Both the position numbers and the translations under genes were made by a program. A stretch of 64,000 nt of DNA, taken from contig NZ_FOBX01000001.1 of assembly GCF_900109945.1 (NCBI RefSeq), positions 806,001 to 870,000 of the forward strand, read 5' to 3'. Shown piece after piece: positions 33,847 through 43,461 of the stretch; position 1 is the stretch's first letter; each line of letters starts with the position of its first letter. A model generated the notes under the pieces. That model saw only the letters and a list, made by a program, of their open reading frames with translations, did no database searches and was not told the DNA's origin. Source of the DNA: Bradyrhizobium sp. OK095. Lineage in GTDB: Bacteria; Pseudomonadota; Alphaproteobacteria; Rhizobiales; Xanthobacteraceae.

Positions 33847-36800
33847 ATGACCAACCATACGCCGGTTTTCACTTCGTCATCCGCGACGGGCAGCTTCACC
33901 GAATTCGCCAACCTCACCGACTCAACCACGCTGCACACGCTGTCGGGGACCATGAGTTTCAAGGACAGCGACAAGACCGACACCCATACGACGACCGCGA
34001 CGCTGCATTCCGCGGTGGTCTCCGGCGGAACAATCGTCCCTGCGGCCTCGCTTGCGCATTTCCAGGCCGCGATGCAATCGCAGATTCTGAGCGATTCAAA
34101 CGGCAACGGCCAGCTCAAATGGAGCTTTAGCGACCAGGACGAGGATTTCGATTTTCTCGCCAAGAACCAGACGCTGACACTGACCTATGACGTCAAGGTC
34201 TCCGACAATCACGGCGGCTTCGCGATCCAGACCGTCAACATCACTGTGACCGGCACCGACGACAAGCCTGTCATCAACATGGCGACGGTCGCGACCGTCA
34301 CCGAGCAGGCCAACCAGACGCTGTCGCTCTCGCCCGACACGGTTCATGTCGCGCTCAACTTCACCGACGACGACCTCGCCAATACCGGGCACACCGCGAC
34401 CGTGATCGGCGTCTCCGCCTCCGGTGCCACCGCGGGTCTGTTGCCGGGCCCGTTCGGCGATGCCGAGCTGATGGCGTTCTATCACGTCGACAACGTCGTC
34501 AAGACGTCCGGGTCCGCGACCGGCACCATCAACACCACCTTCTCCGCGCCCGATCTTGCCTTCGACTATCTTTCGGCGGGCCAGCATCTCGACATCACCT
34601 ACACCGTGCAGCTCGACGACCATGCCGGCGGCGTCTCGACGCAGACGGTCAAGGTCACCGTGGTCGGCACCAACGACAAGCCGGTGTTCCTGTCGTGCCC
34701 GGAATCGGCCGCGCTCGTCGAGGATCAAAATGTCAGCCCGACCGGAAATCTCACTGCGCATGACAGCCTGCTCTTCGCCGACGTCGATCTCGCCGACGCG
34801 CATGTGGTCTCGACGACGGTCACTGCGACCCGTTCGGGCGGCGGCGCGATACCGCTGACCAATGCGCAATTGCTGGCCGCGTTCGGCACCGGGCTCCAGG
34901 ATTCGACCGGCCATGTGATCGGCGAAGTCGACTGGAGTTTCGCGTTCCCCAATGCCTCGGCGAATTTCCTCAATGGCGGCGAGACGCTCAAGCTCGTCTA
35001 TCACGTCGCGGTCGACGACGGCCATGGCGGCTCCACCACCCAGGACGTCACCATCACCATCCTCGGCGTCAACCATCCGGTCGTGATCACGAGCGGCGCG
35101 GAATCCTCCACCGTGGTCGAGCAGGACGCCACCACGGGCTCATCCGCGCCCGACACCACGCCGACGATCCCGGCGGGCACGCTCGCTTTCACCGATCAGG
35201 ATACCAACGACACACATACGGTGACGGTCACGCTGGATTCGAGCTCCGGGCCGACGCCGCCGGCGGCGACACAGGCTGATCTCGCGACGGCGCTGACCAC
35301 CGCGTTGCACGATTCCACCGGCACGGGCACCGGCAGCATCGACTGGAATTTTGCGATTCCGGACAAGGACCTCGATTATCTCGCGGCGAACGAGACGTTG
35401 ACGGTGAACTACGACGTCAAAATCGCCGACGGCTCGACCAGCTCGACGCAGACCGTCTCGGTCGTCATCACCGGCGCCAATGACGCGGTGGCGATGACCA
35501 GCGGACCGCAATCCGCTTCGCTGTCGGAGCAGGCCGGCGTGACCGGCTCGAGCGCGATGGATACGACGAGCCCGGTGCCGACGGGAACGCTCAACTTCAC
35601 CGATGTCGATCTGTCGGACGGTCACAGTGTCAACGTCGTCATGGATTCCGCCGTATGGTCGGCCAATCCGAGTCTCGTGCCGCCTGATACACTCGCCGAC
35701 CTGCAGACGGCGCTCACCGCCGCGCTGCACGACTCGACCGGAACGGGCGTCGGCAGCGTCGACTGGACCTTCAGCATCAAGGATGCTGACCTCGATTTCC
35801 TCAGCCCCGGCGAAACCCTCACCGTGCAATATGACGTCATCGTCGCAGACGCGACGACGACCTCGACCCAGACGGTGACGGTCACCATCAACGGCACACA
35901 GGATCCGTTGCTCGTCACCCCGGTCACGGTCGCGGCGTCCGACACCGCGGCGAACGATACCGGTGCGCTGATTGCCAGCGGGTTGATTGCCGACGTAAGC
36001 CATCCGGTCGATCTGTCGACGCCGAGGAGCATCGTCGACGTGAACGGCAGCGCCGCCAATGTCGGCTCGCTGGTGGCCGGCGCCCATGGTTCGCTGCTGC
36101 TCAATTCGGACGGCAGCTATGCCTATTACGCCGACGCCTCGGTCGACCCGCTCCAGGCTGGCGACCATGCCAGCGACGTCTTCAACTTCACGGTCGATGA
36201 CGGTCAGGGCCATCAGGCAACCACGACGCTGACCTTCAATGTCGCGGGGGTGAACGATAATCCCGCGATCACCGCCGCCAGTGCCAGCGGATCGGTCACC
36301 GAGGACGCCGGTCCCGCTGTCATCGTCAACGGCGATTTCGAGACGGGCAATCTGACAGGTTGGAGTGTCAGCGGCTCGCATATTCATGTCCAGCAATATG
36401 AGCTTGGCGGCAGCTTCGGTCACTACTCGGTGCAACTCGCACCGACCGGCAGCGAGGAGACGCTGACCCAGCAGATTTCGACCACGCCGGGCCAGCACTA
36501 TTTCGTCAGCTTCGACATCATCGGCGATCCCGAAGGCGTCAACACGCCGTTCTCGGTGACATGGGACGGCGTGACGCTGCTGTCACTGAGCAATGTGGCG
36601 CCAGGAGTCAATCACTACGCGTTCGATGTTCCCGGCGATTCCCTGCTGTCGACCACGACGCTGCAATTCGCCTATGCGGACGACACCGACGGCATGATCC
36701 TCGATTCCGTCAATGTCAGCCCGGCGACGGGGCCCGCCACCGAGTCCACTGGGGGCTCGATCGCGTTCTCCGACGCGGAGACCGGCGACATCCATACCGC

Positions 36801-37764
36801 TGGCTTCGCGGCAGCGGGCAGCGGCTATGTCGGCGCGTTCACGCTCGATCCGGTCAGCGAGTCCGGCGGCACCGGCTCGGTGGGCTGGCACTTCACGGTG
36901 AACAATGCCGATATCCAGTTCCTGGCGCAGGGCCAGACCTTGGCCCAGGACTATTTCGTCACGATTGACGACGGCCATGGCGGTACCGTCACGCAGGACG
37001 TCACCGTCACCCTCAACGGCACCAACGACGCGCCGACCGCAGTGAGCGAGACCGTGGTCACCGATGTCGGTACCGGCAGCTCGGTCGCCATTGCGGCCTG
37101 GGCGCTGGCGCTGAACGACACCGACCCTGATACCACGGACCATGTTGGGCTCAACGCCGTAACGTCGAGCTCCGGCGGCAGCGCGGGCGCTGCCTTTGGC
37201 TTTGCTTTCTTTACTGATGACGCAACGGCCGGCGGCTCGTTCGACTACACGGCCACCGATGGGATAGCGACATCGTCCAATACAGCGACCGCGACTGTCA
37301 TCAACAACGCCGCCAGCGCCTCTGTGCTGAACGGGACCAGCGGCGACGACGTCATCGTCGCCACCAACGGGACCGAGGCTCTGAACGGCGGTGGCGGCAA
37401 CGACGTCCTGATCGGAACCGCATCCGGCCATGTCATGACCGGCGGCAGCGGCAACGATACGTTTGCGTTCCTTCAGCCGCTGACCGCGCCCAGCCAGATC
37501 ACGGACTTCAACAACACCACCCAGCATGACCGCATTGCCATCTCGGCAAGCAGTTTTGGCGGCGGCCTGACGGCGGGCATGGACGTGACGTCGACATTCG
37601 AGACATCGGCCGACAACACCTTCTCCGGTGCGGCCGAATTCCATTTCGACACGGGCAACCAGACGCTCTATTTCAGCGCGGATGGCACGCAAGGCTCGGC
37701 GGTCGCGGTCGTGGTGGTCCAGGCTGCTGCGGTGATCAATCCGCACGACATCCTGCTCGTGTAA
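33847..37764 (+). CDS. Large VCBS-repeat RTX surface/secreted protein
   Basis: 1305 residues from ATG 33847. Roughly eight cadherin-like/VCBS modules of ~100-140 residues, each ending in a strand like TQTVTVTINGTQD or TVTLNGTND, fill residues 1-1155. One module near 815-1070 is interrupted by a jelly-roll-like segment at ~827-958 beginning VNGDFETGNLTGWSVSGS, typical of carbohydrate-binding domains. Residues ~1162-1200 carry degenerate RTX calcium repeats (GTSGDDVIV, GGGGNDVLIG, GGSGNDTFAF), and the protein ends IDILLV-like (HDILLV), the usual type I secretion tail. No N-terminal signal peptide, as expected. Probably an adhesin or biofilm protein exported by a TolC-dependent system not encoded here. 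A strong terminator follows. Confidence 0.85.
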   Translation: MTNHTPVFTSSSATGSFTEFANLTDSTTLHTLSGTMSFKDSDKTDTHTTTATLHSAVVSGGTIVPAASLAHFQAAMQSQILSDSNGNGQLKWSFSDQDEDFDFLAKNQTLTLTYDVKVSDNHGGFAIQTVNITVTGTDDKPVINMATVATVTEQANQTLSLSPDTVHVALNFTDDDLANTGHTATVIGVSASGATAGLLPGPFGDAELMAFYHVDNVVKTSGSATGTINTTFSAPDLAFDYLSAGQHLDITYTVQLDDHAGGVSTQTVKVTVVGTNDKPVFLSCPESAALVEDQNVSPTGNLTAHDSLLFADVDLADAHVVSTTVTATRSGGGAIPLTNAQLLAAFGTGLQDSTGHVIGEVDWSFAFPNASANFLNGGETLKLVYHVAVDDGHGGSTTQDVTITILGVNHPVVITSGAESSTVVEQDATTGSSAPDTTPTIPAGTLAFTDQDTNDTHTVTVTLDSSSGPTPPAATQADLATALTTALHDSTGTGTGSIDWNFAIPDKDLDYLAANETLTVNYDVKIADGSTSSTQTVSVVITGANDAVAMTSGPQSASLSEQAGVTGSSAMDTTSPVPTGTLNFTDVDLSDGHSVNVVMDSAVWSANPSLVPPDTLADLQTALTAALHDSTGTGVGSVDWTFSIKDADLDFLSPGETLTVQYDVIVADATTTSTQTVTVTINGTQDPLLVTPVTVAASDTAANDTGALIASGLIADVSHPVDLSTPRSIVDVNGSAANVGSLVAGAHGSLLLNSDGSYAYYADASVDPLQAGDHASDVFNFTVDDGQGHQATTTLTFNVAGVNDNPAITAASASGSVTEDAGPAVIVNGDFETGNLTGWSVSGSHIHVQQYELGGSFGHYSVQLAPTGSEETLTQQISTTPGQHYFVSFDIIGDPEGVNTPFSVTWDGVTLLSLSNVAPGVNHYAFDVPGDSLLSTTTLQFAYADDTDGMILDSVNVSPATGPATESTGGSIAFSDAETGDIHTAGFAAAGSGYVGAFTLDPVSESGGTGSVGWHFTVNNADIQFLAQGQTLAQDYFVTIDDGHGGTVTQDVTVTLNGTNDAPTAVSETVVTDVGTGSSVAIAAWALALNDTDPDTTDHVGLNAVTSSSGGSAGAAFGFAFFTDDATAGGSFDYTATDGIATSSNTATATVINNAASASVLNGTSGDDVIVATNGTEALNGGGGNDVLIGTASGHVMTGGSGNDTFAFLQPLTAPSQITDFNNTTQHDRIAISASSFGGGLTAGMDVTSTFETSADNTFSGAAEFHFDTGNQTLYFSADGTQGSAVAVVVVQAAAVINPHDILLV

Positions 37765-37789
37765 CCCGACTGGCACCTGCTTGCGAGTG

Positions 37790-37821
37790 GCGCGGGCTCA
37801 GCAAGGGGCCCGCGCTTTTTT
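37790..37821 (+). terminator. Rho-independent terminator of the VCBS gene
   Basis: Stem GCGCGGGC (37790-37797) with GCCCGCGC (37808-37815), a 10-base loop, followed by six T residues. It starts 26 bases after the VCBS stop codon. Confidence 0.9.
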
Positions 37822-37978
37822 GCGGGGCGGCCGTGCTTGCAATCGATCTCATTCCAAAGTCATAAGCGGTACGACGCTGGCCCGGCTTGAACTCATCGGC
37901 GATCGCCCGCACAATGCAGTCCGCTCGACATCGCGAATTGCCAATCCAAACAAGAACATAGGCAAAAACTTGGGGAAG

Positions 37979-38971
37979 ATGCGCGTGAAACATGGAATAA
38001 GGGCCGCAATGACGCTGGCGGCCGTGCTTTGCGGCACGCCGGCCTTTGCCGGCTGGGAGCCGACCAAGCCCGTCGAGATCGTGGTGGCGGCTGGCGCGGG
38101 CGGCGCCTCCGACCAAATGGCGCGGATGATGCAGGCCGCGATCCAGAAGAACAATCTGATGAAGCAGCCGATCGTGGTCTCGCTGAAGGGCGGCGCGTCG
38201 GGCGCGGAAGCGCTGATGTACATGAAGTCCAGTGAGGGCGATCCGAACAAGGTGCTGATCGCCTATTCGCTGATCTACATGCTGCCGCTGTCGGCGAAGA
38301 TCCCGTTCAACTGGCGAGAGCTCACCCCGGTCTCGGTGATCGCGCTCGACCAGTTCGTGCTGTGGGACAACAGCGAAGGTCCCAAGACCGTGAAGGAGTT
38401 CGTCGCTGCCGCGAAGGCTGCAAGCGCGCCGTTCAAGATGGGCGGCACCGGCTCCAAGCGCGAAGACCACGTGCTGACCGTGTTCCTCGAGCAGAAGACC
38501 GGCGCAAAGTTCTCCTATCTGCCCTATAAGTCGGGCGGCGAGGCCGCGACCCAGCTGGTCGGCAACCACACCGAATCCAACGTCAACAACCCGTCCGAAA
38601 ATCTCGAGGTCTGGCGCGCCGGCCAGGTGCGTCCGCTCTGTGTGTTCGACAAGGAGCGCATCTCCTACACCAGCAAGGTGACGGACACGCAATCCTGGGC
38701 CGACATCCCGACCTGCAAGGAGGAAGGCGTCGACGTCCAGTATCTGATGCTGCGCGCGATGTTCCTGCCCGGCAAGGTCACGGCCGAGCAGCAGGCGTTC
38801 TATGTCGAGCTGTTCCACAAGGTGACGCAGACCACGGAATACAAGGACTACATGGAGAAACAGGCATTGAAGCCGATCTTCCTCACCGGCAAGGATATGG
38901 TGCAATTCCTCGAGGAGGACGATGCCGCCAACAAATCGCTGATGACGGAAGCCGGATTCGTCGCGAAGTAG
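37979..38971 (+). CDS. Tripartite tricarboxylate transporter substrate-binding protein (TctC-like)
   Basis: 330 residues from ATG 37979; GGGGAAG lies very close, so the GTG two codons on (37985) may be the true start. Signal peptide ~1-25 (TPAFAG). Bug-fold features: EIVVAAGAGGASDQMARMM near the N-terminus, GGTGSKREDHVLTVFLEQKTG and the YLPYKSGGEAATQLVGNH loop. It is more divergent than the protein at 19812, but the two following genes are TctB and TctA, so it is the periplasmic receptor of this carrier. The ligand is a carboxylate of unknown kind. Confidence 0.87.
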   Translation: MRVKHGIRAAMTLAAVLCGTPAFAGWEPTKPVEIVVAAGAGGASDQMARMMQAAIQKNNLMKQPIVVSLKGGASGAEALMYMKSSEGDPNKVLIAYSLIYMLPLSAKIPFNWRELTPVSVIALDQFVLWDNSEGPKTVKEFVAAAKAASAPFKMGGTGSKREDHVLTVFLEQKTGAKFSYLPYKSGGEAATQLVGNHTESNVNNPSENLEVWRAGQVRPLCVFDKERISYTSKVTDTQSWADIPTCKEEGVDVQYLMLRAMFLPGKVTAEQQAFYVELFHKVTQTTEYKDYMEKQALKPIFLTGKDMVQFLEEDDAANKSLMTEAGFVAK

Positions 38972-38993
38972 GCGTCTCTTCTCCCACTTCTCT

Positions 38994-39108
38994 CTCTCCC
39001 CGTTCTTACGGGGAGAGGGCAGGGGTGAGGGGCCTCTCTCCGCGAACGCGGTGACAGATGGACTCGCGGAGACTCCTCTCACCCGGATCGCATCTGACGA
39101 TGCGATCC
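38994..39108. repeat. Intergenic repeat with two hairpins
   Basis: Hairpin CTCTCCCCGT-TCTT-ACGGGGAGAG (38994-39017) and hairpin GGATCGCATC-TGAC-GATGCGATCC (39085-39108), flanked by related CTCTC/GAGAGG runs. From experience such elements are dispersed in Bradyrhizobium genomes. It separates the tctC-like and tctB genes and may tune relative expression of the abundant receptor. Confidence 0.7.
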
Positions 39109-39137
39109 GACCTCTCCCGGCTTTTGCAAAGCAGCTC

Positions 39138-39680
39138 ATGTCCCAAACCGATCTTGAAATCGTTGTCGACGATCCGACCGCGCCCGAAGACGACTCGCCG
39201 TCCGTCGTCTCCTCTGGCACGGTCGAGATAGTCGTCTGTCTCCTGTTGCTCGCGCTGGCCGCAACGCTCGGCTACGACAATTGGCGCACCGGCGCCTCCT
39301 GGGATTCGACCGGGCCCGAACCCGGCTATTTCCCGTTCTATCTCTCCGTCATCCTCGGCGGCGGCAGCCTCTACGGCCTGGTCATGGCGCTCATTGCACG
39401 GCGTGCCTCGTCCGAAAGCTTCGTCACGCGGGCGCAGGCGCGCCGCGTGATGGCGGTATTCGTGCCGACGCTGCTGTTCTGCCTCCTCACGCAGTTCCTC
39501 GGTCTCTATGTCGCGAGCTTCCTCCTGATCGCCGGCTTCATGCGCTACGTCGGCAGAATCGCGCTGTGGAAGTCGCTGCTTACCGCCTTCCTGTTCACGG
39601 CGATCATGTTCGTCACCTTCGACATCGCCTTCGACGTCATCATGCCGAAAGGGCCGCTCGAAGCGGCCTTCGGCCACTAG
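39138..39680 (+). CDS. tctB: TctB-family small permease
   Basis: 180 residues from ATG 39138; an open frame reaching 39051 would start inside the intergenic repeat. An acidic N-terminal tail (~1-28) is followed by four hydrophobic helices (about 29-48, 64-86, 102-125, 148-170). SWDSTGPEPGYFPFYLSVIL is the family signature. It forms the membrane part with TctA, whose ATG is 11 bases after its stop. Confidence 0.9.
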   Translation: MSQTDLEIVVDDPTAPEDDSPSVVSSGTVEIVVCLLLLALAATLGYDNWRTGASWDSTGPEPGYFPFYLSVILGGGSLYGLVMALIARRASSESFVTRAQARRVMAVFVPTLLFCLLTQFLGLYVASFLLIAGFMRYVGRIALWKSLLTAFLFTAIMFVTFDIAFDVIMPKGPLEAAFGH

Positions 39681-39691
39681 GCGGACCCGCG

Positions 39692-41209
39692 ATGGAAGCT
39701 CTCGGTCTCTTGCTTCACGGCTTCGCCGTCTTGCTGACGTGGAAGACGCTCGCGCTGATGATGGTTGGGCTCGTGCTCGGCATCTTCGTCGGCGTGCTGC
39801 CCGGGCTCGGCGGCCCCAACGGCGTTGCGATCCTGCTGCCGCTGACCTTCACGATGGATCCGACCTCGGCGATCGTGATGCTGTCCTGCATCTATTGGGG
39901 CGCGCTGTTCGGCGGCGCGATCACCTCGATCCTGTTCAACATCCCAGGCGAGGCCTGGTCGGTCGCGACCACCTTCGACGGCTATCCGATGGCGCAGCAG
40001 GGCAGGGCGGCGGAGGCACTGACCGCGGCGTTCACCTCGTCCTTCATCGGCTCGCTGGTCGCGGTGCTCTTGATCACCTTCCTGGCGCCGATGATCTCGT
40101 CCTTTGCGCTGAAGTTCGGCCCGCCCGAGTTCTTCGCGGTGTATCTCCTGACGTTCTGCTCCTTCGTCGGCCTCGGCCGCGAGGCCAAGCACAAGACCGT
40201 CATCTCGATGTCGCTCGGGCTGCTGCTCGCCGGCATCGGCATGGACACGGTGTCGGGCAATCTGCGCATGACTTTCGGCTCGTCCGAGCTGTTGCGCGGC
40301 ATCAACTTCCTCGTCGCCGTCATTGGCCTGTTCGGGATCAGCGAGATCCTGCTGACGATGGAGGAACGATTGGCTCTGCGCGGACATGCGGCGAGCATCT
40401 CGCTGCGCGTCGTGCTTGGTGTCTGGAAGGACATGCCGAAATATTGGGTGACGCTGCTGCGCTCCTCCTTCATCGGCTGCTGGCTCGGCATCACCCCGGG
40501 CGGCGCGATCGCGGCGTCCTTCATGGGCTACAATCTGGCAAAGCGCTTTTCGAAAGATCCCGAGAGTTTTGGCAAGGGCCGGATCGAAGGTGTGTTCGCG
40601 CCGGAAACGGCGGCGCATGCGTCGGGTACCGCGGCGCTCTTGCCGATGCTGGCGCTCGGCATTCCCGGCTCCGGCACGGCCGCGATCCTGCTCGGCGGCC
40701 TGATGGTGTGGGGGCTCAATCCGGGCCCGCTGCTGTTCGTCGAGCACAAGGATTTCGTCTGGGGCCTGATCGCCTCGATGTATCTCGGCAATGTCGTCGG
40801 CCTCGTGCTGGTGCTGACGACGGTGCCGATCTTCGCCTCGATCCTGCGCGTGCCCTTCGCCGCGGTGGCGCCCATGATCGTGGTGTCCTGCGCGATCGGC
40901 GCCTATGCGATCCAGAACGCGATGTTCGACATCTGGCTGATGCTCGGCTTCGGTGTCGTCGGCTACGTCTTCAAGAAGATCGGCATTCCCCTGGCGCCGT
41001 TCACTTTGGCGCTCGTGCTCGGCAACCGCGCCGAGGACGCCTTCCGCCTGTCGATGATCGGCTCCGGTGGCGACCTCAAGGTGTTCTGGTCGAACGGCCT
41101 GGTCGGCTCGATCACGACGCTGGCGATCGTGCTGCTGTTCTGGCCGGTGATCGACGGTTTGCTCGCCCGCGTCGGATGGACGCAACGGACCAGGACGACA
41201 CCGCGCTAG
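39692..41209 (+). CDS. tctA: TctA-family large permease
   Basis: 505 residues, the normal length, with about 12 hydrophobic helices. Signatures: GIFVGVLPGLGGPNGVAILL, IYWGALFGGAITSILFNIPGE, and FAPETAAHASGTAALLPMLALGIPGSGTAA. It carries proton- or sodium-coupled uptake with TctB and the substrate-binding protein. A 502-codon minus-strand frame and a 491-codon frame on the same strand overlap it; both are high-GC shadows. Confidence 0.93.
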   Translation: MEALGLLLHGFAVLLTWKTLALMMVGLVLGIFVGVLPGLGGPNGVAILLPLTFTMDPTSAIVMLSCIYWGALFGGAITSILFNIPGEAWSVATTFDGYPMAQQGRAAEALTAAFTSSFIGSLVAVLLITFLAPMISSFALKFGPPEFFAVYLLTFCSFVGLGREAKHKTVISMSLGLLLAGIGMDTVSGNLRMTFGSSELLRGINFLVAVIGLFGISEILLTMEERLALRGHAASISLRVVLGVWKDMPKYWVTLLRSSFIGCWLGITPGGAIAASFMGYNLAKRFSKDPESFGKGRIEGVFAPETAAHASGTAALLPMLALGIPGSGTAAILLGGLMVWGLNPGPLLFVEHKDFVWGLIASMYLGNVVGLVLVLTTVPIFASILRVPFAAVAPMIVVSCAIGAYAIQNAMFDIWLMLGFGVVGYVFKKIGIPLAPFTLALVLGNRAEDAFRLSMIGSGGDLKVFWSNGLVGSITTLAIVLLFWPVIDGLLARVGWTQRTRTTPR

Positions 41210-41373
41210 GATAGCGGGATAATATCCTTTGATATCAATCGAATAGCGAGGCGGTGGTATTCTGAGCAGGATGCCATCTCAGCTTGATTGTTTCTGGATG
41301 TTGCTGTCGCGGCACAGCCCTTGGGCGGGCGGCGGCGTATATTTAAATCACAAAAACGTGCGGAGGGGATTCC

Positions 41374-42249
41374 ATGAAGCGGATCGTGATTGGAATGGCA
41401 GCGGCGATGTCGCTGTTCGCAACGGGTGCACTGGCTGCCGATTTGGCGGCGAGGCCCTATGTCAAGGCACCGGTCATGGTCGATCCGGTCTGGAGCTGGA
41501 CCGGCTTCTATGTCGGCGGCAATGGCGGCTACAGCTGGGGTCGCTCGCGTACTGACGTCTCTTATTTCAACCCTGTCACTGGTCTTGCGATCGTGCCTCC
41601 CGCCGGCTCCATCACCAATGCGTCGTTCGACATGAACGGCGGCATCGCGGGTGGCCAGGCCGGTTACAACTGGCAGAGCACAAACTGGGTGTTCGGCATC
41701 GAGGGCGACCTGCAATGGTCGGGTGAGAAGGGCCGCGCCACCTACTCCTGCGTCGGCACTGTCGCGCCCGCCGGCGGCGTCTGTCTTCCCGGCCTGACGT
41801 TCCTTCCCGCCGGCGGTCTGGCCGGTACGACCCTGACGGTCGATCAGAGCCTCCAGTGGTTCGGCACGGTCCGCGGGCGCGTCGGCATCCTGGCCACCCC
41901 GAAGGTGCTGTTCTACGGCACCGGTGGTCTGGCTTTCGGCGAGATCAAGACGACGGGGACGATGACCGGCTTCAACGGCGGTGGTGGTGCGATCGCCTCG
42001 ATCGGTTCGACCTCGACGACGCGTGCCGGCTGGACCGCGGGCGCGGGTGTCGAAGGCAAGATCACCCAGAACTGGAGCGCCAAGCTCGAATATCTCTACA
42101 TGGATCTCGGCCGCTTCTCGTCCGGCCCGTTCACGCTGTCGCCGACTTCGACGATCAGCACAAACGTGTCGTCGCGCTTCACCGACCACATCCTGCGCGC
42201 CGGCATCAACTACCAGTTCACCAGCGGCCCGGTGGTCGCGCGATACTGA
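41374..42249 (+). CDS. Outer-membrane beta-barrel protein (Omp25/RopB-like), copy 1
   Basis: 291 residues. Signal peptide ~1-21 (ATGALA-ADL), then the alphaproteobacterial small porin opening WSWTGFYVGGNGGYSWG and alternating strands ending with KLEYLYMDLG and the final strand ILRAGINYQF. Eight-stranded OmpA-like barrel expected. The motif WFGTVRGRVGI is repeated in the paralogue at 42490. Its own terminator follows, so it is a separate transcription unit. Function: envelope stability or surface protein; no transport role visible. Confidence 0.9.
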   Translation: MKRIVIGMAAAMSLFATGALAADLAARPYVKAPVMVDPVWSWTGFYVGGNGGYSWGRSRTDVSYFNPVTGLAIVPPAGSITNASFDMNGGIAGGQAGYNWQSTNWVFGIEGDLQWSGEKGRATYSCVGTVAPAGGVCLPGLTFLPAGGLAGTTLTVDQSLQWFGTVRGRVGILATPKVLFYGTGGLAFGEIKTTGTMTGFNGGGGAIASIGSTSTTRAGWTAGAGVEGKITQNWSAKLEYLYMDLGRFSSGPFTLSPTSTISTNVSSRFTDHILRAGINYQFTSGPVVARY

Positions 42250-42275
42250 GATCAACAAAGGCGTCAACAAGAAGC

Positions 42276-42303
42276 AAAGCCCGGCCTCGCGCCGGGCTTT
42301 GTC
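42276..42303 (+). terminator. Rho-independent terminator
   Basis: AAAGCCCGGC (42276-42285), loop CTCGC, GCCGGGCTTT (42291-42300), then GTCGTTT. It lies 27 bases after the stop of the first barrel gene. Confidence 0.85.
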
Positions 42304-42489
42304 GTTTCTACGGCGGGTTCGAGATTTTTCGCATCGCATGCGTTTGTCTTGCGCGCGCAATCGCGCGGCGTCTCCTCCGAACGACTGACCTTCGTACGCA
42401 GGACGCGAAGCCGAAAAATCTTCCCTAGTGTCGCCGCGTCGAATCGCCCGCGCCAGTCGCGAGCAGACGAGCAGACGAGGGAAGAATTG

Positions 42490-43383
42490 ATGACACGAAC
42501 TTTGCTGGTTGCGGCCGCGATCGGAATACTGCTCGCACCGCCTGCCTTTGCCGCCGATCTCGCTGTGCCGCACATTTACGCCAAGGCGCCGCCGGTGGTC
42601 GTGGATCCCACCTACAATTGGAGCGGCTTCTACGCCGGACTCAATATCGGCTATGGCTGGGGCCGCTCGGCCACCACCGCCGATTTCATCGACAGCGGCG
42701 GCGGTGCGCTGCTGAGTTCGAGCGCAGGCAAATTCGATCTCAACGGCGTCACTGGCGGTGGACAGATCGGCTATAACTGGCAGCGCGACATGTTCGTGGT
42801 CGGCGTCGAGGCCGATTTCCAGGGCAGCGGCCGGAAGGGCAGCTTCGACGCGCTGTGCGCCGGCGCACCGGCCGGCTTGCAGGACGGCGTCTGCACGCCG
42901 GGCCATCGTGGCGACAACACCTTCGATCCCGCGCTGCCTGTCGCCTTCAATCTCACCCAGAAGCTCGACTGGTTCGGCACAGTGCGCGGTCGGCTCGGCG
43001 TCGCCGTGACGCCGCGCGTGCTGTTCTACGGCACCGGCGGTCTCGCTTACGGCCGTGTCTCCACCTCGGGCAGCGTGAGCGCGATCAATGTCAGCGGTTC
43101 CCCGGGCTCCGGCGACAACTTAGCGTTCACGCCCGTCGCGGCGAACTTCAACAGCAGCACGGTCAAGGTCGGCTGGAGCGCAGGCGCCGGCATCGAAGGC
43201 GCCTTCGCCGACAACTGGAGCGCCAAGCTCGAATATCTATATGTCGATCTCGGAACTGTCTCAGGCTCGCTCGCCACCCCCGTGATCGCGCTCAGCGGCG
43301 CGCCTTTGATCGTCGGCTATCGGTCGCACGTCACCGACAACATCCTGCGCTTCGGCGTGAACTACCGTTTCAACGGCACTTGA
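42490..43383 (+). CDS. Outer-membrane beta-barrel protein (Omp25/RopB-like), copy 2
   Basis: 297 residues from ATG 42490 (GAGGGAAG upstream; the frame is open further to 42349 but without signal-peptide character). Signal peptide ~1-22 (PPAFA-ADL), then YNWSGFYAGLNIGYGWG, WFGTVRGRLGVAVTPRVLFY, KLEYLYVDLG and a last strand ILRFGVNYRF. It is a clear paralogue of the 41374 gene. A nearly identical type of terminator follows. Confidence 0.9.
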   Translation: MTRTLLVAAAIGILLAPPAFAADLAVPHIYAKAPPVVVDPTYNWSGFYAGLNIGYGWGRSATTADFIDSGGGALLSSSAGKFDLNGVTGGGQIGYNWQRDMFVVGVEADFQGSGRKGSFDALCAGAPAGLQDGVCTPGHRGDNTFDPALPVAFNLTQKLDWFGTVRGRLGVAVTPRVLFYGTGGLAYGRVSTSGSVSAINVSGSPGSGDNLAFTPVAANFNSSTVKVGWSAGAGIEGAFADNWSAKLEYLYVDLGTVSGSLATPVIALSGAPLIVGYRSHVTDNILRFGVNYRFNGT

Positions 43384-43407
43384 GCCGCGTCGCTACTCCC
43401 GCGAGTC

Positions 43408-43437
43408 AAAAAGCCCGGCACGTGCGCCGGGCTTTTT
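43408..43437. terminator. Bidirectional rho-independent terminator
   Basis: AAAAAGCCCGGC (43408-43419), 6-base loop, GCCGGGCTTTTT (43426-43437). A-run and T-run on opposite sides let it end both the barrel gene and the CoA-transferase gene transcribed toward it. Confidence 0.88.
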
Positions 43438-43461
43438 CGTTGGCGACGTCAAGCGAAGCGC

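Noticed and set aside
34096-37776. Several 320-450-codon minus-strand frames under the VCBS gene
   Set aside because: They mirror the repeat structure of the real gene and lack starts with ribosome-binding sites.
37771-37785. Sigma-54-like TGGCAC...TTGC sequence
   Set aside because: The spacing is one base short of the -24/-12 consensus and it lies between a stop codon and a terminator, with no gene start in range.
39677-41214. Open frames of about 500 codons overlapping tctA on both strands
   Set aside because: High-GC third-position shadows: translations are rich in Arg, Asp, His and Gln with no hydrophobic pattern, while tctA has full family signatures.
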